From: Achatina immaculata
Taxonomy: Eukaryota; Mollusca; Gastropoda; Stylommatophora; Achatinidae
Length of the DNA stretch: 64,000 nt
Assembly (NCBI GenBank): GCA_009760885.1
Contig: CM019704.1
Coordinates: 16,531,929-16,595,928 of the forward strand
Direction: 5' to 3'
Part shown: piece after piece, positions 1 to 10,268 of the stretch
Layout of the letters: every line of letters begins with the position of its first letter
Numbering within the stretch: position 1 is the stretch's first letter
Made by a program: the position numbers and the translations under genes
Notes under the pieces: generated by a model
Told to the model about the DNA's origin: nothing
Databases searched by the model: none
What the model saw: only the letters and a program-made list of their open reading frames with translations

Positions 1-330
1 GCACGTTTACAGATTTAAGACACAAATACACTTTATTGACAGAAAAAAAAATGTATGAACAAAGGTTCGATATATAATACCGTTTTCCACAAACTCTACA
101 TTTAACAAAATTCGATTAGTTATAAATGTTCAGTAATTTCAACTTCCCGTTCAAGCGCTGAAAGCTGACCTAGTTTCGTGACGAGTGCTCTGTCATCTAC
201 ATAAAACTGCCTTTAACTACATACTGTGTTTTATGGCAATCTGTTTTGGTTAGTTTTCACCTTTTTTGTTTTTAATCTACTAGAAGCAAACATGAAATAG
301 AAAAATGCTACATTTTGTAAGCTTGGTGAA
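1..330. other. AT-rich sequence, no gene recognised
   Basis: No coding similarity is seen. A minus-strand AATAAA (complement of TTTATT at 32-37) could be the polyadenylation signal of a gene lying outside the window, but nothing else supports this. Confidence 0.3.
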
Positions 331-630
331 ACCAATTCAGTATAACATAACAGTTTCTAAGACAAACTCAGCACAACGTAACAGTTTATAAGACAAACTC
401 AGCACAACGTAACAGCTTCTAAGACAAACTCAGCACAACGTAACAGCTTCTAAGACGAACTCAGCACAACGTAACAGCTTCTAAGACAAACTCAGCACAA
501 CCTAACAGTTTATAAGACAAACTCAGCACAACGTAACAGCTTCTAAGACAAACTCAGCACAACGTAACAGCTTCTAAGATAAACTCAGCATACCATAAAA
601 ACTTCTAAGACAAACTTTGCATAACACATT
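331..630. repeat. 31-bp minisatellite, about 9.5 copies
   Basis: Tandem units share the core CTCAGCACAACGTAACAG followed by a CTTCTAAGACAAA-type linker. The first and last units are degenerate (CATACCATAAAAA near 590-600), while the inner units differ by one or two bases. No long frame is conserved. Confidence 0.9.
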
Positions 631-1354
631 TCCTAACCAGCGTCAGCTAGCACAGTATAACGATGTTCTCTCGTCTATAATGCAAAATATGAACTAAGAA
701 GGGTATTAAATTCCAAGCTACGAAACAAAACGCAAAAAAAACGCCCTCTCAACAGGGGGAAAAATCTTACCCCTGAAACGGGGCGCCGTTTTTAAGATAA
801 AGTAATCGATGGACCGGTTCGACGGAGTTAATCAATGAGCAAAGGAGCACAATGAAACCTAATAGCTAATGAAATGTGAAGACCTTTGTGCGAGCGCTAC
901 GTGTGTCTCTGGGACCCCAGCCGTGAGTGACAGCGCCTGGATTCAATAACAAGATCACATGAAATGGATAAAGACACGGGGATGGAGACCTGGAGTATGG
1001 GAATGAGGCAAATGTAGAGCGGAAACTATGATGCGGGGGGGGGGGGGGGGGGCCGGGGCGGGAGAGAAGTGAGGGAGGAAGATGGTCGTGGAGGATTTAG
1101 CCTGGACTAAAGGAGAAAAGAAGCTTTATTTGTCACTGGTAGGGATTCAAGTGTGAGGGTCAGCCTGACATCCTGTCCTCTGAGTGTATGTTTGTTTTCT
1201 CTGGATGGATGGATGGATGGATGGATGGATGGAAATATGACAGACAGACAGATACCATTTTTTAATCAATTAATTCAGCATAAGTTCAGCAAGTACACAT
1301 AATTTACTGTCCCTTCATTCTCTTACATGCACGAACATTATACGAATTTTCATG
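631..1354. other. Non-coding stretch with poly-G and (GGAT)n
   Basis: Contains an 18-base G run (1035-1052) followed by GC-rich sequence, and a (GGAT)n microsatellite at 1203-1232. The segment 836-905 resembles 2740-2805 (shared GCTAATGAAATGTG core and an alternating TGTG/GAGCGC region), so it is probably a fragment of a dispersed repeat. Confidence 0.5.
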
Positions 1355-1898
1355 CAGAACAACAGCTACACTTTACGCCGTGTCTGCTTATGAACGCCCC
1401 CACCTAATAACTCACAGAACAACAGCTACACTTTACACCGTGTCTGCTTATGAACGCGGCCACCTAATAACTCACAGAACAACAGCTACACTTTACTCCG
1501 TGTCTGCTTATGAACGCCCCCACCTAATAACTCACAGAACAACAGCTACACTTTACACCGTGTCTGCTTATGAACGCGCCCACCTAATAACTCACAGAAC
1601 AACAGCTACACTTTACACCGTGTCTGCTTATGAACGCCCCCACCTAATAACTCACAGAACAACAGCTACACTTTACACCGTGTCTGCTTGTGAACGCGCC
1701 CACCTAATAACTCACAGAACAACAACTACACTTTACACCGTGTCTGCTTGTGAACGCGCCCACCTAATAACTCACAGAACAACAGCTACACTTTACACCG
1801 TGTCTGCTTGTGAACGCGCCCACCTAATAACTCACAGAACAACAGCTACACTTTACACCGTGTCTGCTTATGAACGCCCCCACCCAATAACTCACAGA
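1355..1898. repeat. 60-bp minisatellite, 9 copies
   Basis: Nine units of exactly 60 bp, beginning CAGAACAACAGCTACACTTT. They differ at a few fixed positions (GAACGCCCC versus GAACGCGCC; GCTTATG versus GCTTGTG). Because 60 is divisible by three, one frame stays open through the whole array and into the LINE debris downstream; the 20-residue peptide repeat this gives has no recognisable domain. I read it as a satellite, not a gene. Confidence 0.93.
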
Positions 1899-1934
1899 AA
1901 TTTTAATTACAACACCCCCCCCCCCTCAAAAAAA

Positions 1935-2175
1935 AGTACAAAGAAAGTGATTGATAGTAAATACAGCATTAACATAGATGAAAACGGACGAAATATAACA
2001 ACTAACTCCCCCATAATAGCTCTACTAGATATCCTAAAATGCTATATCGAGCCTATCTTTTTATATGGATGTGGATCGTGGACAATATCTGCACAAAATC
2101 ATTGGAAGCAACAGAAATGTGGTTTATTAGAATTCTCTGGACAGCAAAAATAAGTAATGGATAATATAGGAGAAG
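1935..2175 (+). mobile_element. LINE family A, C-terminal fragment (left part)
   Basis: The frame reads LKCYIEPIFLYGCGSW, the decayed form of the LKCYIEPILLYGSESW motif in the better copy at 59005-59050. This motif follows the reverse transcriptase domain in this LINE type. The piece is interrupted near 2176 by a 210-bp insertion, and the LINE resumes at about 2385. Both ends are truncated. Confidence 0.75.
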
Positions 2176-2384
2176 TAACACACGATAAATAGTGTATAAG
2201 TATACAGCTTTACACAAAGCACTGCAGTAAAGCTGTGATATCAGAATATATATAAACTAGGGAAAAAAAAGTAGGAATAGCTTTATTATTTAACGAATAC
2301 AAAGTCGTGATGTTTTGGCGTGAGTCTTAATCATTATTAACATTAATCATTATTAAGACTCACGCCGAAACGTCACGACTTTGT
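2176..2384. mobile_element. Insertion with 33-bp inverted repeat, splitting LINE A
   Basis: This segment is absent from the colinear LINE A copy at 44550-44981. It holds arms at 2299-2331 and 2352-2384 that are reverse complements with only two mismatches, separated by 20 bases, so the right part folds as a long hairpin. It could be a short non-autonomous DNA element or foldback. No transposase is present and the exact left border is unclear. Confidence 0.55.
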
Positions 2385-2650
2385 TCTAAAAAATACGTCA
2401 GATACATTATACTTTCATAGGACATGCAACGAGAAGAGGGGGCATTGAAAATATAACAACAGGAAAAACAGAGGGAAGAAGAACCAGGGGAAGACAAGAG
2501 AGAAACGATACTGGGCAGTCTGACGAGATGGTGTGAGATCAGATCACCAACTGAACTAATGGCCTGCATGGAGGATCGTGTACTCTGTACAAGCGTTAAT
2601 AGCCAAGGACAATTGGCACGGAACCTGATGATGATGATGATGATGAAATG
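2385..2650 (+). mobile_element. LINE family A, 3' end with (GAT)n tail
   Basis: Continues the LINE interrupted at 2176. Colinear with 44725-44981: both share CTTTCATAGGACAT, GAGAAGAGGGGGCATTGAAA and ATGGCCTGCATGGAGGATCG. It ends in (GATGAT)n at 2629-2646, the 3' microsatellite tail of this family. Frames are broken. Confidence 0.8.
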
Positions 2651-3304
2651 TGCTAAGATATTAATGACAGAATAGGCGATTATTTTCAAATAATGACGTA
2701 GTGACATTGAAATCGAAGAAGTTAATTAATGCTCCAAGCGAATAATGGAACATAACAGCTAATGAAATGTGGAGATCTGTGTGAGCGCACTGCATGTGCG
2801 GATGTTGTGTGGTGTTGGAGGAGACTGGGGTGTCGGAGCAGGGAGGTTTAGACAGAAAGGTTCAGAAGGAAAATGCACTAAATGCCCCGGACTGGGCAAC
2901 TTGTTACTTTAAGTAACTGTTAATAATCATAGCGCTGAATAAACGAGTTCAGTTTTTATACATAAAGTAATCAAATCTGATACTTATCTGAAGTTCAGTT
3001 AATTTCTAAAAAAAATAACAAACAAAAATTTAAACTACCACCAACACCAGAACGGAGTGAGTTTAAACCCACTGCTTAAAGTCAGGTTATTATAATTAAT
3101 AATAACTTCAAGTCGTTGTTTATCTGATATTACATGAATAAGCTGGCCAAGGACCAGGTGAGGATGGAAGTAAATGACAGCCATTAAAATCGCAGCATTT
3201 TTATTCACGAAGATGGAAATTTCCCCAGGATCTGACTTGCCGCTAGTGGGGTGAAGATGTAGGCTGAATGAGACAGCGTTCAGCAAGCCAACTGCTGCCT
3301 GCTG
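2651..3304. other. No gene recognised
   Basis: A 40-60 bp segment near 2740-2805 resembles 836-905 (see the earlier stretch). Otherwise AT-rich with no supported feature. Confidence 0.4.
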
Positions 3305-3540
3305 TGTGTCAGGGTTGGCCAACCATGGCTGACCAAGACCCTATTTCATCTCCCAGTGGTGCCCCTGGAAACAGACATTAGCCCGGCCAAATGATTAGGG
3401 ATCGCAGTGGGAAGACGAAACCGGTCCCAAAAATGCGTTGAACCGAAACCAGATGTTTGGGGCCCAAGAGAAACGTAACTACGGCAGAAAGCATCCACCC
3501 ACTTTTGAGCAAGAAGAAAGAAGAAGAAGAAGTATAAGAC
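3305..3540 (-). mobile_element. R1 interspersed repeat, degraded copy
   Basis: Minus-orientation copy of family R1 (best copy 41405-41795). Shared landmarks are GACCAAGACCCTAT and GGGATCGC, and the right end runs into a (GAA)n tract, the microsatellite end of the family. The middle is diverged. Confidence 0.55.
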
Positions 3541-3696
3541 CTGCTGCTGGTAGTAGTGGCATAGGTAGTATTATTAGAGAGTTTTATGAATAAATACATT
3601 CTACAAATAGAGAAGGTAACTGAAAGGAAATTTTAAAAAAAACGTACAGCAGAGAATTTGATGAAACTATTATTGGAAAATTCTTCCTCTATCTTC

Positions 3697-4065
3697 TCAG
3701 ATTTGAGAGTCTGATGTTCTTTGCAGCCAATGCGGTGAAGATGTTGAGGTACAGCACGGGGCCGGCTTGGGAGCGGGTTATGTCGACTATTTTTGTTCTT
3801 TGTTGTTCCCCCCCCTCCCCCAGACCCGAAGTAGAGCTAAAGAGCAAAGTGATGTGCAATACTTCTTTAGCCTACTCAAAGGCCATGAGGTCTTTTGTTA
3901 TCCATGCCCTGTTATCAACGCTAGGCCTTATACATTGGTACTAACGGAGAAGAGAGATAGGGTCTTGGTCAGGTACAGCTCTCCAGCACTGACCCACGTC
4001 AGCTATGGTTCGCAGATTGCCAGACTGGACAACGTCATCGACTTCTATAAGAGAAGAAATGAACG
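3697..4065 (+). mobile_element. R1 interspersed repeat
   Basis: Colinear with 41405-41795: CTT-rich left end, then TTTGCAGCCAATGCGGTGAA, GTGCAATACTTCTTTAGC, AGGGTCTTGGTCAG and the closing GATTGCCAGACTGGACAACG. About 370 bp. The middle contains a C-rich expansion (3807-3830). No RNA polymerase III boxes were recognised, so I do not call it a tRNA-type SINE. Confidence 0.75.
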
Positions 4066-5037
4066 TAGAGATGTTCATGAAGGGTAGCAGTGCATCTGGT
4101 GGATCTTCGGGAAAACCCAGCTACTGCAACATTCCTTTACGACGCTAAAGAACAAAAAGACCGGGACATTCCACTGTCTGCTACAAGGGGAAAACTCCTA
4201 AAGCTGGGTGCCGGAAAGATCAAAGTCAAGTTCAAAACCGGTCACCAGAATGAGAGAACGGGAGAGAGAAAGTGGAGTGCAAGGACAAAAAACACCGCGG
4301 ATAAGTGCGTGCACTTGTGCAATTACTGGTCCAAACCTCTTTCTCCCTCCCTCCCTCTCTCTCTCTCTCTCTCTCCGTTTCCAGAAAATAGAGATTTTAA
4401 ACCCCATGATTCAAGTCTATGAACACTTTAACAACCAGCTCTGGGGAGGGGCGGGTACATCGCTTGGGCGGTGCTGAAGAAAATAAGACCTCAGTTTTTT
4501 TTTCCCCTGTCCCCCCGGTCAACAGACATAATGTGCCATGTCTCTCTCAACCCTCGAAACATGAGCCGTGACAGCATGTTTAATCAATGCTCACGGAGCA
4601 GAGCGTGCATACGCCAGGATGTTTTTCCCCTGTCTGTAGGGAATCTTTTGTGCCAATTCATGAGCGCATGCGTAAAGAAGGAACCCAAATGGGAGTCATT
4701 TTCTTCTTTATTACCCGTTTTTTTTCCCCCCACGAATCCCGCCATTCCATCTATGTTGATAGAATCCGCAAATGCCTTATTTTACTCTCTTTTTGCCGTT
4801 ATTATTGTAAAGGGATGCTTTGTTGAGCACATTCAAGCACAAAAACTGTTGGCTAAACAGAACGTGGAGAAGATAAACGAAGGGCGACGACTCCTCATAA
4901 AGGGATACCTCGACCTTCATGAAATACGATTTCCGTTTTTATTGCTCTCGTTGTTACGAGCATAAGGTGGCTTTACGGGCACTGGGGATTTACAAAACTG
5001 AATTGTTCTCACTTACAAAAACGTTTCATTTGTATAT
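4066..5037. other. No gene recognised; CT-rich tract
   Basis: Contains a (CT)n tract at about 4344-4376 and T runs. A 164-codon open frame at 4471-4965 (plus, TTG start) has no recognisable domain and is probably a chance frame. Confidence 0.4.
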
Positions 5038-5480
5038 TACAAGATAGTTAATACATCTATCTGTCCAGTGCCATGCCGACACGCGTTGGCGGTCATGCTC
5101 TTCCACAATTCTCTATTCCGGGTGTTAAATATGAACTGGACTAGTGTTCTTTCCCCGTGGCTCTTCATCAGCCCATCTATCATCTTCTCTCTTTGTCTGC
5201 CTCGGTCTCTTTTGCCCTCCAGCATCTCTGCTATCAAATATCCCAGTCCACCTGCTCTCATGGCGTGTCCTATGAATTTGGATGGTCTCTTCCTGAATTT
5301 TGGTACTGCTAGGTCTCTCTTCTTCTGCCTCTTTCAGGACCTCTTCGTTTGATCTCTTCGCTACCCATGGTATCTCGAGCATTCTTCTAAGGAACCATAA
5401 TTCCGCAGCCTCCATGCGGGCTGAATCTCCCTGGTGATTTTGTCCATGCTTCACATTCAGAAAACAGGATTTGTTCAGTA
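5038..5480 (-). mobile_element. LINE family A, C-terminal fragment
   Basis: Minus-strand protein pieces in two frames read EAAELWFLRRMLEIPWVAK, then AMRAGGLGYLIAEMLEGKR and TANACRHGTG. These are the post-RT segment and carboxy terminus of family A (compare WFIRRMLRIPWTAK at 59095-59135). At least one frameshift separates them near 5250. Both ends are truncated. Confidence 0.8.
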
Positions 5481-6134
5481 TGGCATTAGAGTGCTCTCTC
5501 TTTCTCACTTTCAGCGTTAGTGACTGGTTACATAAAATATTTCGTTATCCTTTGAAACATTATTTTAGCCTATGTTATTCTGTTATTTTTCTACATTTCA
5601 CATCTTCCGTCTCAAGTTATTAACATCCCTGGGTATTTGAATTTGTCTACCTGCTTCAACGTAGCGTTGTTGAACGTTGTTGAGACTGCTATTTTACAAT
5701 ATCAGCTACTGAATAATACGTAGAAGACGAAGAAATACCAAAAATAAATAAGTAAATAAATACTTAAACGAGAAAATAACCCACGGCGCCATTGTTCATC
5801 GGTGTTCATTACATACAGCCAATAAGAACAGCCCGCATGCAAGTCTTGTGGATTATTTTCATAACTTTGAACTCAGAAGTTCTTAGAATCAATGGCATTC
5901 TGTTGCTCTGGCAAACACACCCCGGTGACATTATGTTACTTTAGGAAACACACCCAACGACATTCTGTTCCTACAGAAAACACCTTCTGTATGCGCAAAG
6001 ACATTCTTACAGACGTTCCAGGCATATCAGAGGTCGTACACAGAAGCAGGGATCTGGGTGTGGGTGGCTTTCCTCTTCGAAATACGGTGTAACACTGAAA
6101 CAGCAAAGCGCAATATAAAAAGCTACAGTAAAGG
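5481..6134. other. No gene recognised
   Basis: AT-rich. Around 5890-6010 there are three weak direct repeats of about 37 bp built on GACATTCTGTT-like and GAAACACACCC-like motifs. Confidence 0.35.
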
Positions 6135-6400
6135 CAGCCCTTATACCTATGGAGGCACCTAAGGCATAGTGTCCATATTTTCTTGACCCGTCGGGTCACT
6201 AGAGGGTGATAGTGCTCATCATCACGCATGGCCGCCTTTCCTTTGTCAACTCCGGAAGAAGCCAGGTGCCAATTTCTACCGCTTGGGCAGTCTCCGGGTG
6301 GATTGTAAATACCGATCTTCGCCATGAGAGGCAAGTACACTAATGACTTCGCCACTCTAGCACCCCCAAAGTACCATATGATTTCACCAATATGCCACTC
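6135..6400 (-). mobile_element. tRNA-headed SINE, degraded
   Basis: On the minus strand the head reads GAGTGGCGAAGTCATTAGTG, then GCCTCTCATGGCGAAGATC, like the copy at 27118-27362. The body ends with GACGGGTCAAGAAAATATGG, matching GACAGGTCAAGGAAAATATG there. The box A-like region is visible; box B is eroded. Confidence 0.65.
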
Positions 6401-6598
6401 AGGGGAACACACACGTCACGTGTCATCATCACGCCAACCCGGCACAATACATCTCACTGTTTTCTGACAACGACATGACATTAAAACCCGGTTTTAAGTG
6501 ACAACCGCAAAAGCTCACATCATCAGCTGTCACACTCCATATTCTCACAACAATCCTGTTAATTCAGAGCCAGGTCGTTAAAAGCAACATCTATCTAA

Positions 6599-6611
6599 TG
6601 ATCGTCTCATC
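6599..6611. repeat. Target-site duplication, left
   Basis: TGATCGTCTCATC, repeated exactly at 7092-7104, flanking the R2 element between them. Confidence 0.85.
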
Positions 6612-7091
6612 TTCTTCTTCTTCTTCTTCGTTCACTTCTACCACCAAAAACCGCACTGTGAACCTACTGAATTCATGCCTGTGGTCCTCGTTAGGTCCCG
6701 TGGTAACCTGTGTGGTCCAAAATAGACCACACGAGATCCACGAAAGGACCAAAAGAGATTCAGAGTGTCACAGTGCTTTAGCCTGTATTCTTGGTGGGTC
6801 TCGGAAGCGGGATTGCGTGACACCGTGGTTTTCATTGCACCAGTTTAGTCTAGGGTTGGACTTTCTCACCGGAAGACCTCGACGTGTTTAGGATATCAGT
6901 GCATCCCCGCTGGGTGAGAGGCGGTAGCCCACCCAGGCCAGAGTTGGACTTTCTCACCGGAAAACCTCGACGTGTTTTGAGATACCCGTGTATCACCGCC
7001 GGGTGAGAGGTGGTTGCCCATCCAGTCCAGGGTTGGACTTTCTCACCGGAAAACCTCAGCGTGATTAGGATACGCAAACATCCCCGCCGGG
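6612..7091 (-). mobile_element. R2 composite SINE-like element, 480 bp
   Basis: Delimited by a perfect 13-bp target-site duplication (6599-6611 and 7092-7104). Read on the minus strand it starts with 2.7 tandem copies of an 89-bp unit (6855-7091; landmark TTGGACTTTCTCACCGG on plus) and continues into a 220-bp body shared with 32236-32452. It ends in a (GAA)n tail (6612-6630, TTC on plus). The microsatellite tail and the duplications fit LINE-mobilised retroposition. No coding capacity and no clear polymerase III promoter. Confidence 0.8.
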
Positions 7092-7104
7092 TGATCGTCT
7101 CATC

Positions 7105-7638
7105 AAATGTCACATGGTTCACCTTAAGAGTTATCTAATCAGGTGACAATTTTTTTTTCATAACCCAATGAGTGACACAAGAAATGGGTCAAGCGGGAAC
7201 AATGTTCATGCAGCATCGAGGAACGTAAAGATCATATATGAATAATATACATCTTGGCTTCACAACACTAGAATCAGTCATTCCATCATTCCCCAATATG
7301 TTGCTCTGAATAATCAACTGAATCAACCGCCATTGTCGGTTTAGCGTCGTGATTAAATTTTTACCTTCGCAAATACAGATTAGTGGAATGAAATTCGTTT
7401 TTTTACTCTTTTCAATTTTATTGTTAAACCTGGGTCGATATGTCCTTTCACCTCAATTACGAAAAACAAATGGAAAGAAAACATAACAGGGGAAAGTTAT
7501 ACAAGGTTTCCAGTCTTAACTTTTTAGGTTACCAAACAACAGCCATCATGCACAGACAATTTTTTGCTATCATTCATTATAGCAGCCCTGAAGGTGATTA
7601 AACAGCTCAGCGCAGTGCAGGAGTTAAATGAAATTCTC
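7105..7638. other. No gene recognised
   Basis: AT-rich sequence with T runs. No repeat or coding similarity that I can support. Confidence 0.4.
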
Positions 7639-8400
7639 TGCTACACATGTGTTTAATGAAGTTCTCGTCATCATATGTGATTAATGAAGTTCACGTCGAC
7701 ACATGTGTTTAATGAACTTCTCGTCATCATATGTGATTAATGAAGTTCACGTCGACACATGAGTTTAATGAAGTTCTCGTCATCATATGTGATTAATGAA
7801 GTTCACGTCGACACATGTGTTTAATGAACTTCTCGTCATCATATGTGATTAATGAAGTTCACGTCGACACATGAGTTTAATGAAGTTCTCGTCATCATAT
7901 GTGATTAATGAAGTTCACGTCGACACGTGTGTTTAATGAAGTTCTCGGCCACTTGTGTGTTTAATGAAGTTCTCAGCCACACGTGTGTTTAATGAAGTTC
8001 TCAGCCACACATGTGTTTAATGAAGTTCTCAGCCACACATGTGTTTAATGAAGTTCTCAGCCACACGTGTGTTTAATGAAGTTCTCCGCCACACATGTGT
8101 TTAATAAAGTTCTCAGCCACACGCGTGTTTAATGAAGTTCTCAGCCACTTGTGTGTTTAATGAAGTTCTCAGCCACATGTGTGTTTAATGAAGTTCTCAG
8201 CCACTTGTGTGTTTAATGAAGTTCTCAGCCACATGTGTGTTTAATGAAGTTCTCAGCCACTTGTGTGTTTAGTGAAGTTCTCAGCCACATGTGTGTTTAA
8301 TGAAGTTCTCAGCCACACGTGTATTTAATCAAGTTCTCTGGGACACGTGTCTTTAATCAAGTTCTCTGGGACACGTGTCTTTAATCAAGTTCTCTGGTAC
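7639..8400. repeat. 28-bp minisatellite, about 27 copies, higher-order dimers
   Basis: Units follow TTAATGAAGTTC plus a variable 16-base half. In 7645-7930 two unit types alternate (TCGTCATCATATGTGA and ACGTCGACACATGTGT), giving a 56-bp dimer and a 112-bp tetramer marked by GAACTT/GAAGTT and ATGTGT/ATGAGT. From 7930 on the units are mostly TCAGCCACACGTGTGT-like. Nearly every unit carries a CANNTG hexamer (CATATG, CACATG, CACGTG or CACTTG). The last three units are GGGACACGTGTC-like. Confidence 0.93.
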
Positions 8401-8434
8401 GCGCTGAGTTCAACTGAATAAGTAAATGCTCGTT

Positions 8435-8448
8435 AGTTTGGATACCAG
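8435..8448. repeat. Target-site duplication, left
   Basis: AGTTTGGATACCAG, repeated exactly at 11639-11652. It bounds the full-length LINE. Confidence 0.9.
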
Positions 8449-8648
8449 CCCCCGTGTGGTACCCGGGATCTGCAAAAAATAGGACCACTGTACCCTACCG
8501 TGCATGATCGTAAAAGGCGACTAAGGAGGGTTCGGCATAGGGCCAGCAACCCTATCTGGTAAAAAACTATCAGACTGCTACAGAAACAGAAGCAAGGGAA
8601 AAAGCAAATGCAGGTGGAAGGAGAAATGCGTATCAGGAAACTGAGCCC

Positions 8649-10268
8649 ATGAAGGTTGTGGATGAAAGCCAGCCACTGGAAGTCCCCAGCCCGACTGCAG
8701 ACCTCCTGGAACCTAAACAAAAGATGCAAATAGGCAGCTGGAATGTAAGAACACTAAACCAGACTGGAAAACTAGCACAAACCATCAAGGAAATGCACAG
8801 ATACAAACTAGACATACTAGGAATACAAGAAGCAAGATGGACAGGACAAGGCAGAAGGAAATTAACAACACAGCACACAGAAGATACAATAATATGGTCA
8901 GGTAAAGAAGATCTTCATGAAGGAGGAGTAGCATTGATTATAACAAAAGAAGCATCAAGAGCATTGCTGAAATGGACCCCAATAAATGAGAGATTATTAT
9001 ATGCACGGTTCAACTCAAGATTCACGAAGCTGTCTATTATAGTTTGTTATGCACCAACAGAAGCAGCTGAAGAGGAATTAAAAGAAGATTTTTACAACAG
9101 CCTCCAAGCCACAGTAGAAACAATACCCAAGCATGATATGCTACTCATCTTGGGCGACTTCAATGCAAAAGTAGGTGAAGGAAATGAAGATAGAAGAAGA
9201 ATCATGGGAAGAGAAGGAATCGGAGAAATAAATGAAAATGGAGAAAGACTGTGCAGTTTCTGTGAAGAAAACATGATGACCATCGGAGGGACAATTTTCC
9301 AACACAAAAACATCCATAAGGTGACTTGGAGGTCACCAGATAAAACCACAGAAAACCAAATCGATCACATACTAATAAACAACAAGTGGAAACGGTCACT
9401 ACAAGATGTGCGAGCAAGGAAAGGAGCAGATATAGGAAGTGATCACAACCTTCTGGTAGCAAAAATAAAACTAAAATTAAGGAAAGCCAGAATCGGAGAA
9501 CACAGAAAGATACATTTTGATACAAGAAAACTGATAGACCAGCAAACAAGAAATGAATTCTCAATAATACTTAAGAACCGTTTCAGTGTCCTACAAGACG
9601 AAGCAGAAATGTCCATATTAGAGTTCAATAAAACACTACAGGAAACAGCAAAAGAGGTGCTGGGATATCGGAAAAGGAGAAAAGAGGAATGGATAAGTGA
9701 GACCACATGGGAAAAGATAGAGCAAAGAAAAGAAATCAAGAAAAAATTACTGAACACCAAATCACAACGGCTTAAAGAACGAGTTTTAAGTAATTATGCA
9801 CAAAAAGACAAAGAAGTGAAGGAATCATGCCGTCAAGATAAACGTCAGTATTATGACAACTTAGCAGAGACAGCAGAGAAAGCAGCATATACAAATGACA
9901 TGAAAACCATATATAAAATCACAAAGCAGATGACAGGTAACTTCAATACAAGATGTGAAAGTGCAGTAAGAACACAAAATGGACAACTGGTCAGTGGAGA
10001 AAGAGAAAAAATTGAAAGATGGAGGGAACACTTTAACATCCTACTAAACAGAACACAAGCAGCACAAGCAATAGATATACCTGAAGCAAAAGCGGAACTA
10101 AACATCAATACAGGACCAATAACAATAAATGAAGTAAAAGAGGCGATAAAGATGCTAAAATCAGACAGGGCACCAGGTGAAGATGAAGTGACTGCTGAGA
10201 TGTTGAAAGCAGAAGAAACAGAAACACCAAAACAACTTTGCCGGATATTACAACAAATTTGGGATTAG
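8649..10268 (+). pseudogene. LINE B endonuclease and start of reverse transcriptase
   Basis: A 539-codon open frame. Residues ~27-275 form an exonuclease/endonuclease/phosphatase domain with the usual catalytic signatures: WNVRTLN (N32), GIQEARW (E61), VCYAPT, GDFNAKVG (D170, N172), QIDHI (D239) and SDHNLL (D265, H266). It would nick target DNA to prime reverse transcription. Residues ~280-470 are a lysine/glutamate-rich linker. The frame ends just inside the RT domain after RAPGEDEVTAEML, where a 1-nt shift near 10258-10268 breaks it. I chose the ATG at 8649 because it is the first ATG of the frame and sits ~20 residues before the domain. All visible endonuclease active-site residues are present. 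Confidence 0.9.

Noticed and set aside
4471..4965. 164-codon plus frame
   Set aside because: TTG start, no recognisable motif and homopolymer-rich; long frames of this kind are expected by chance in 64 kb.
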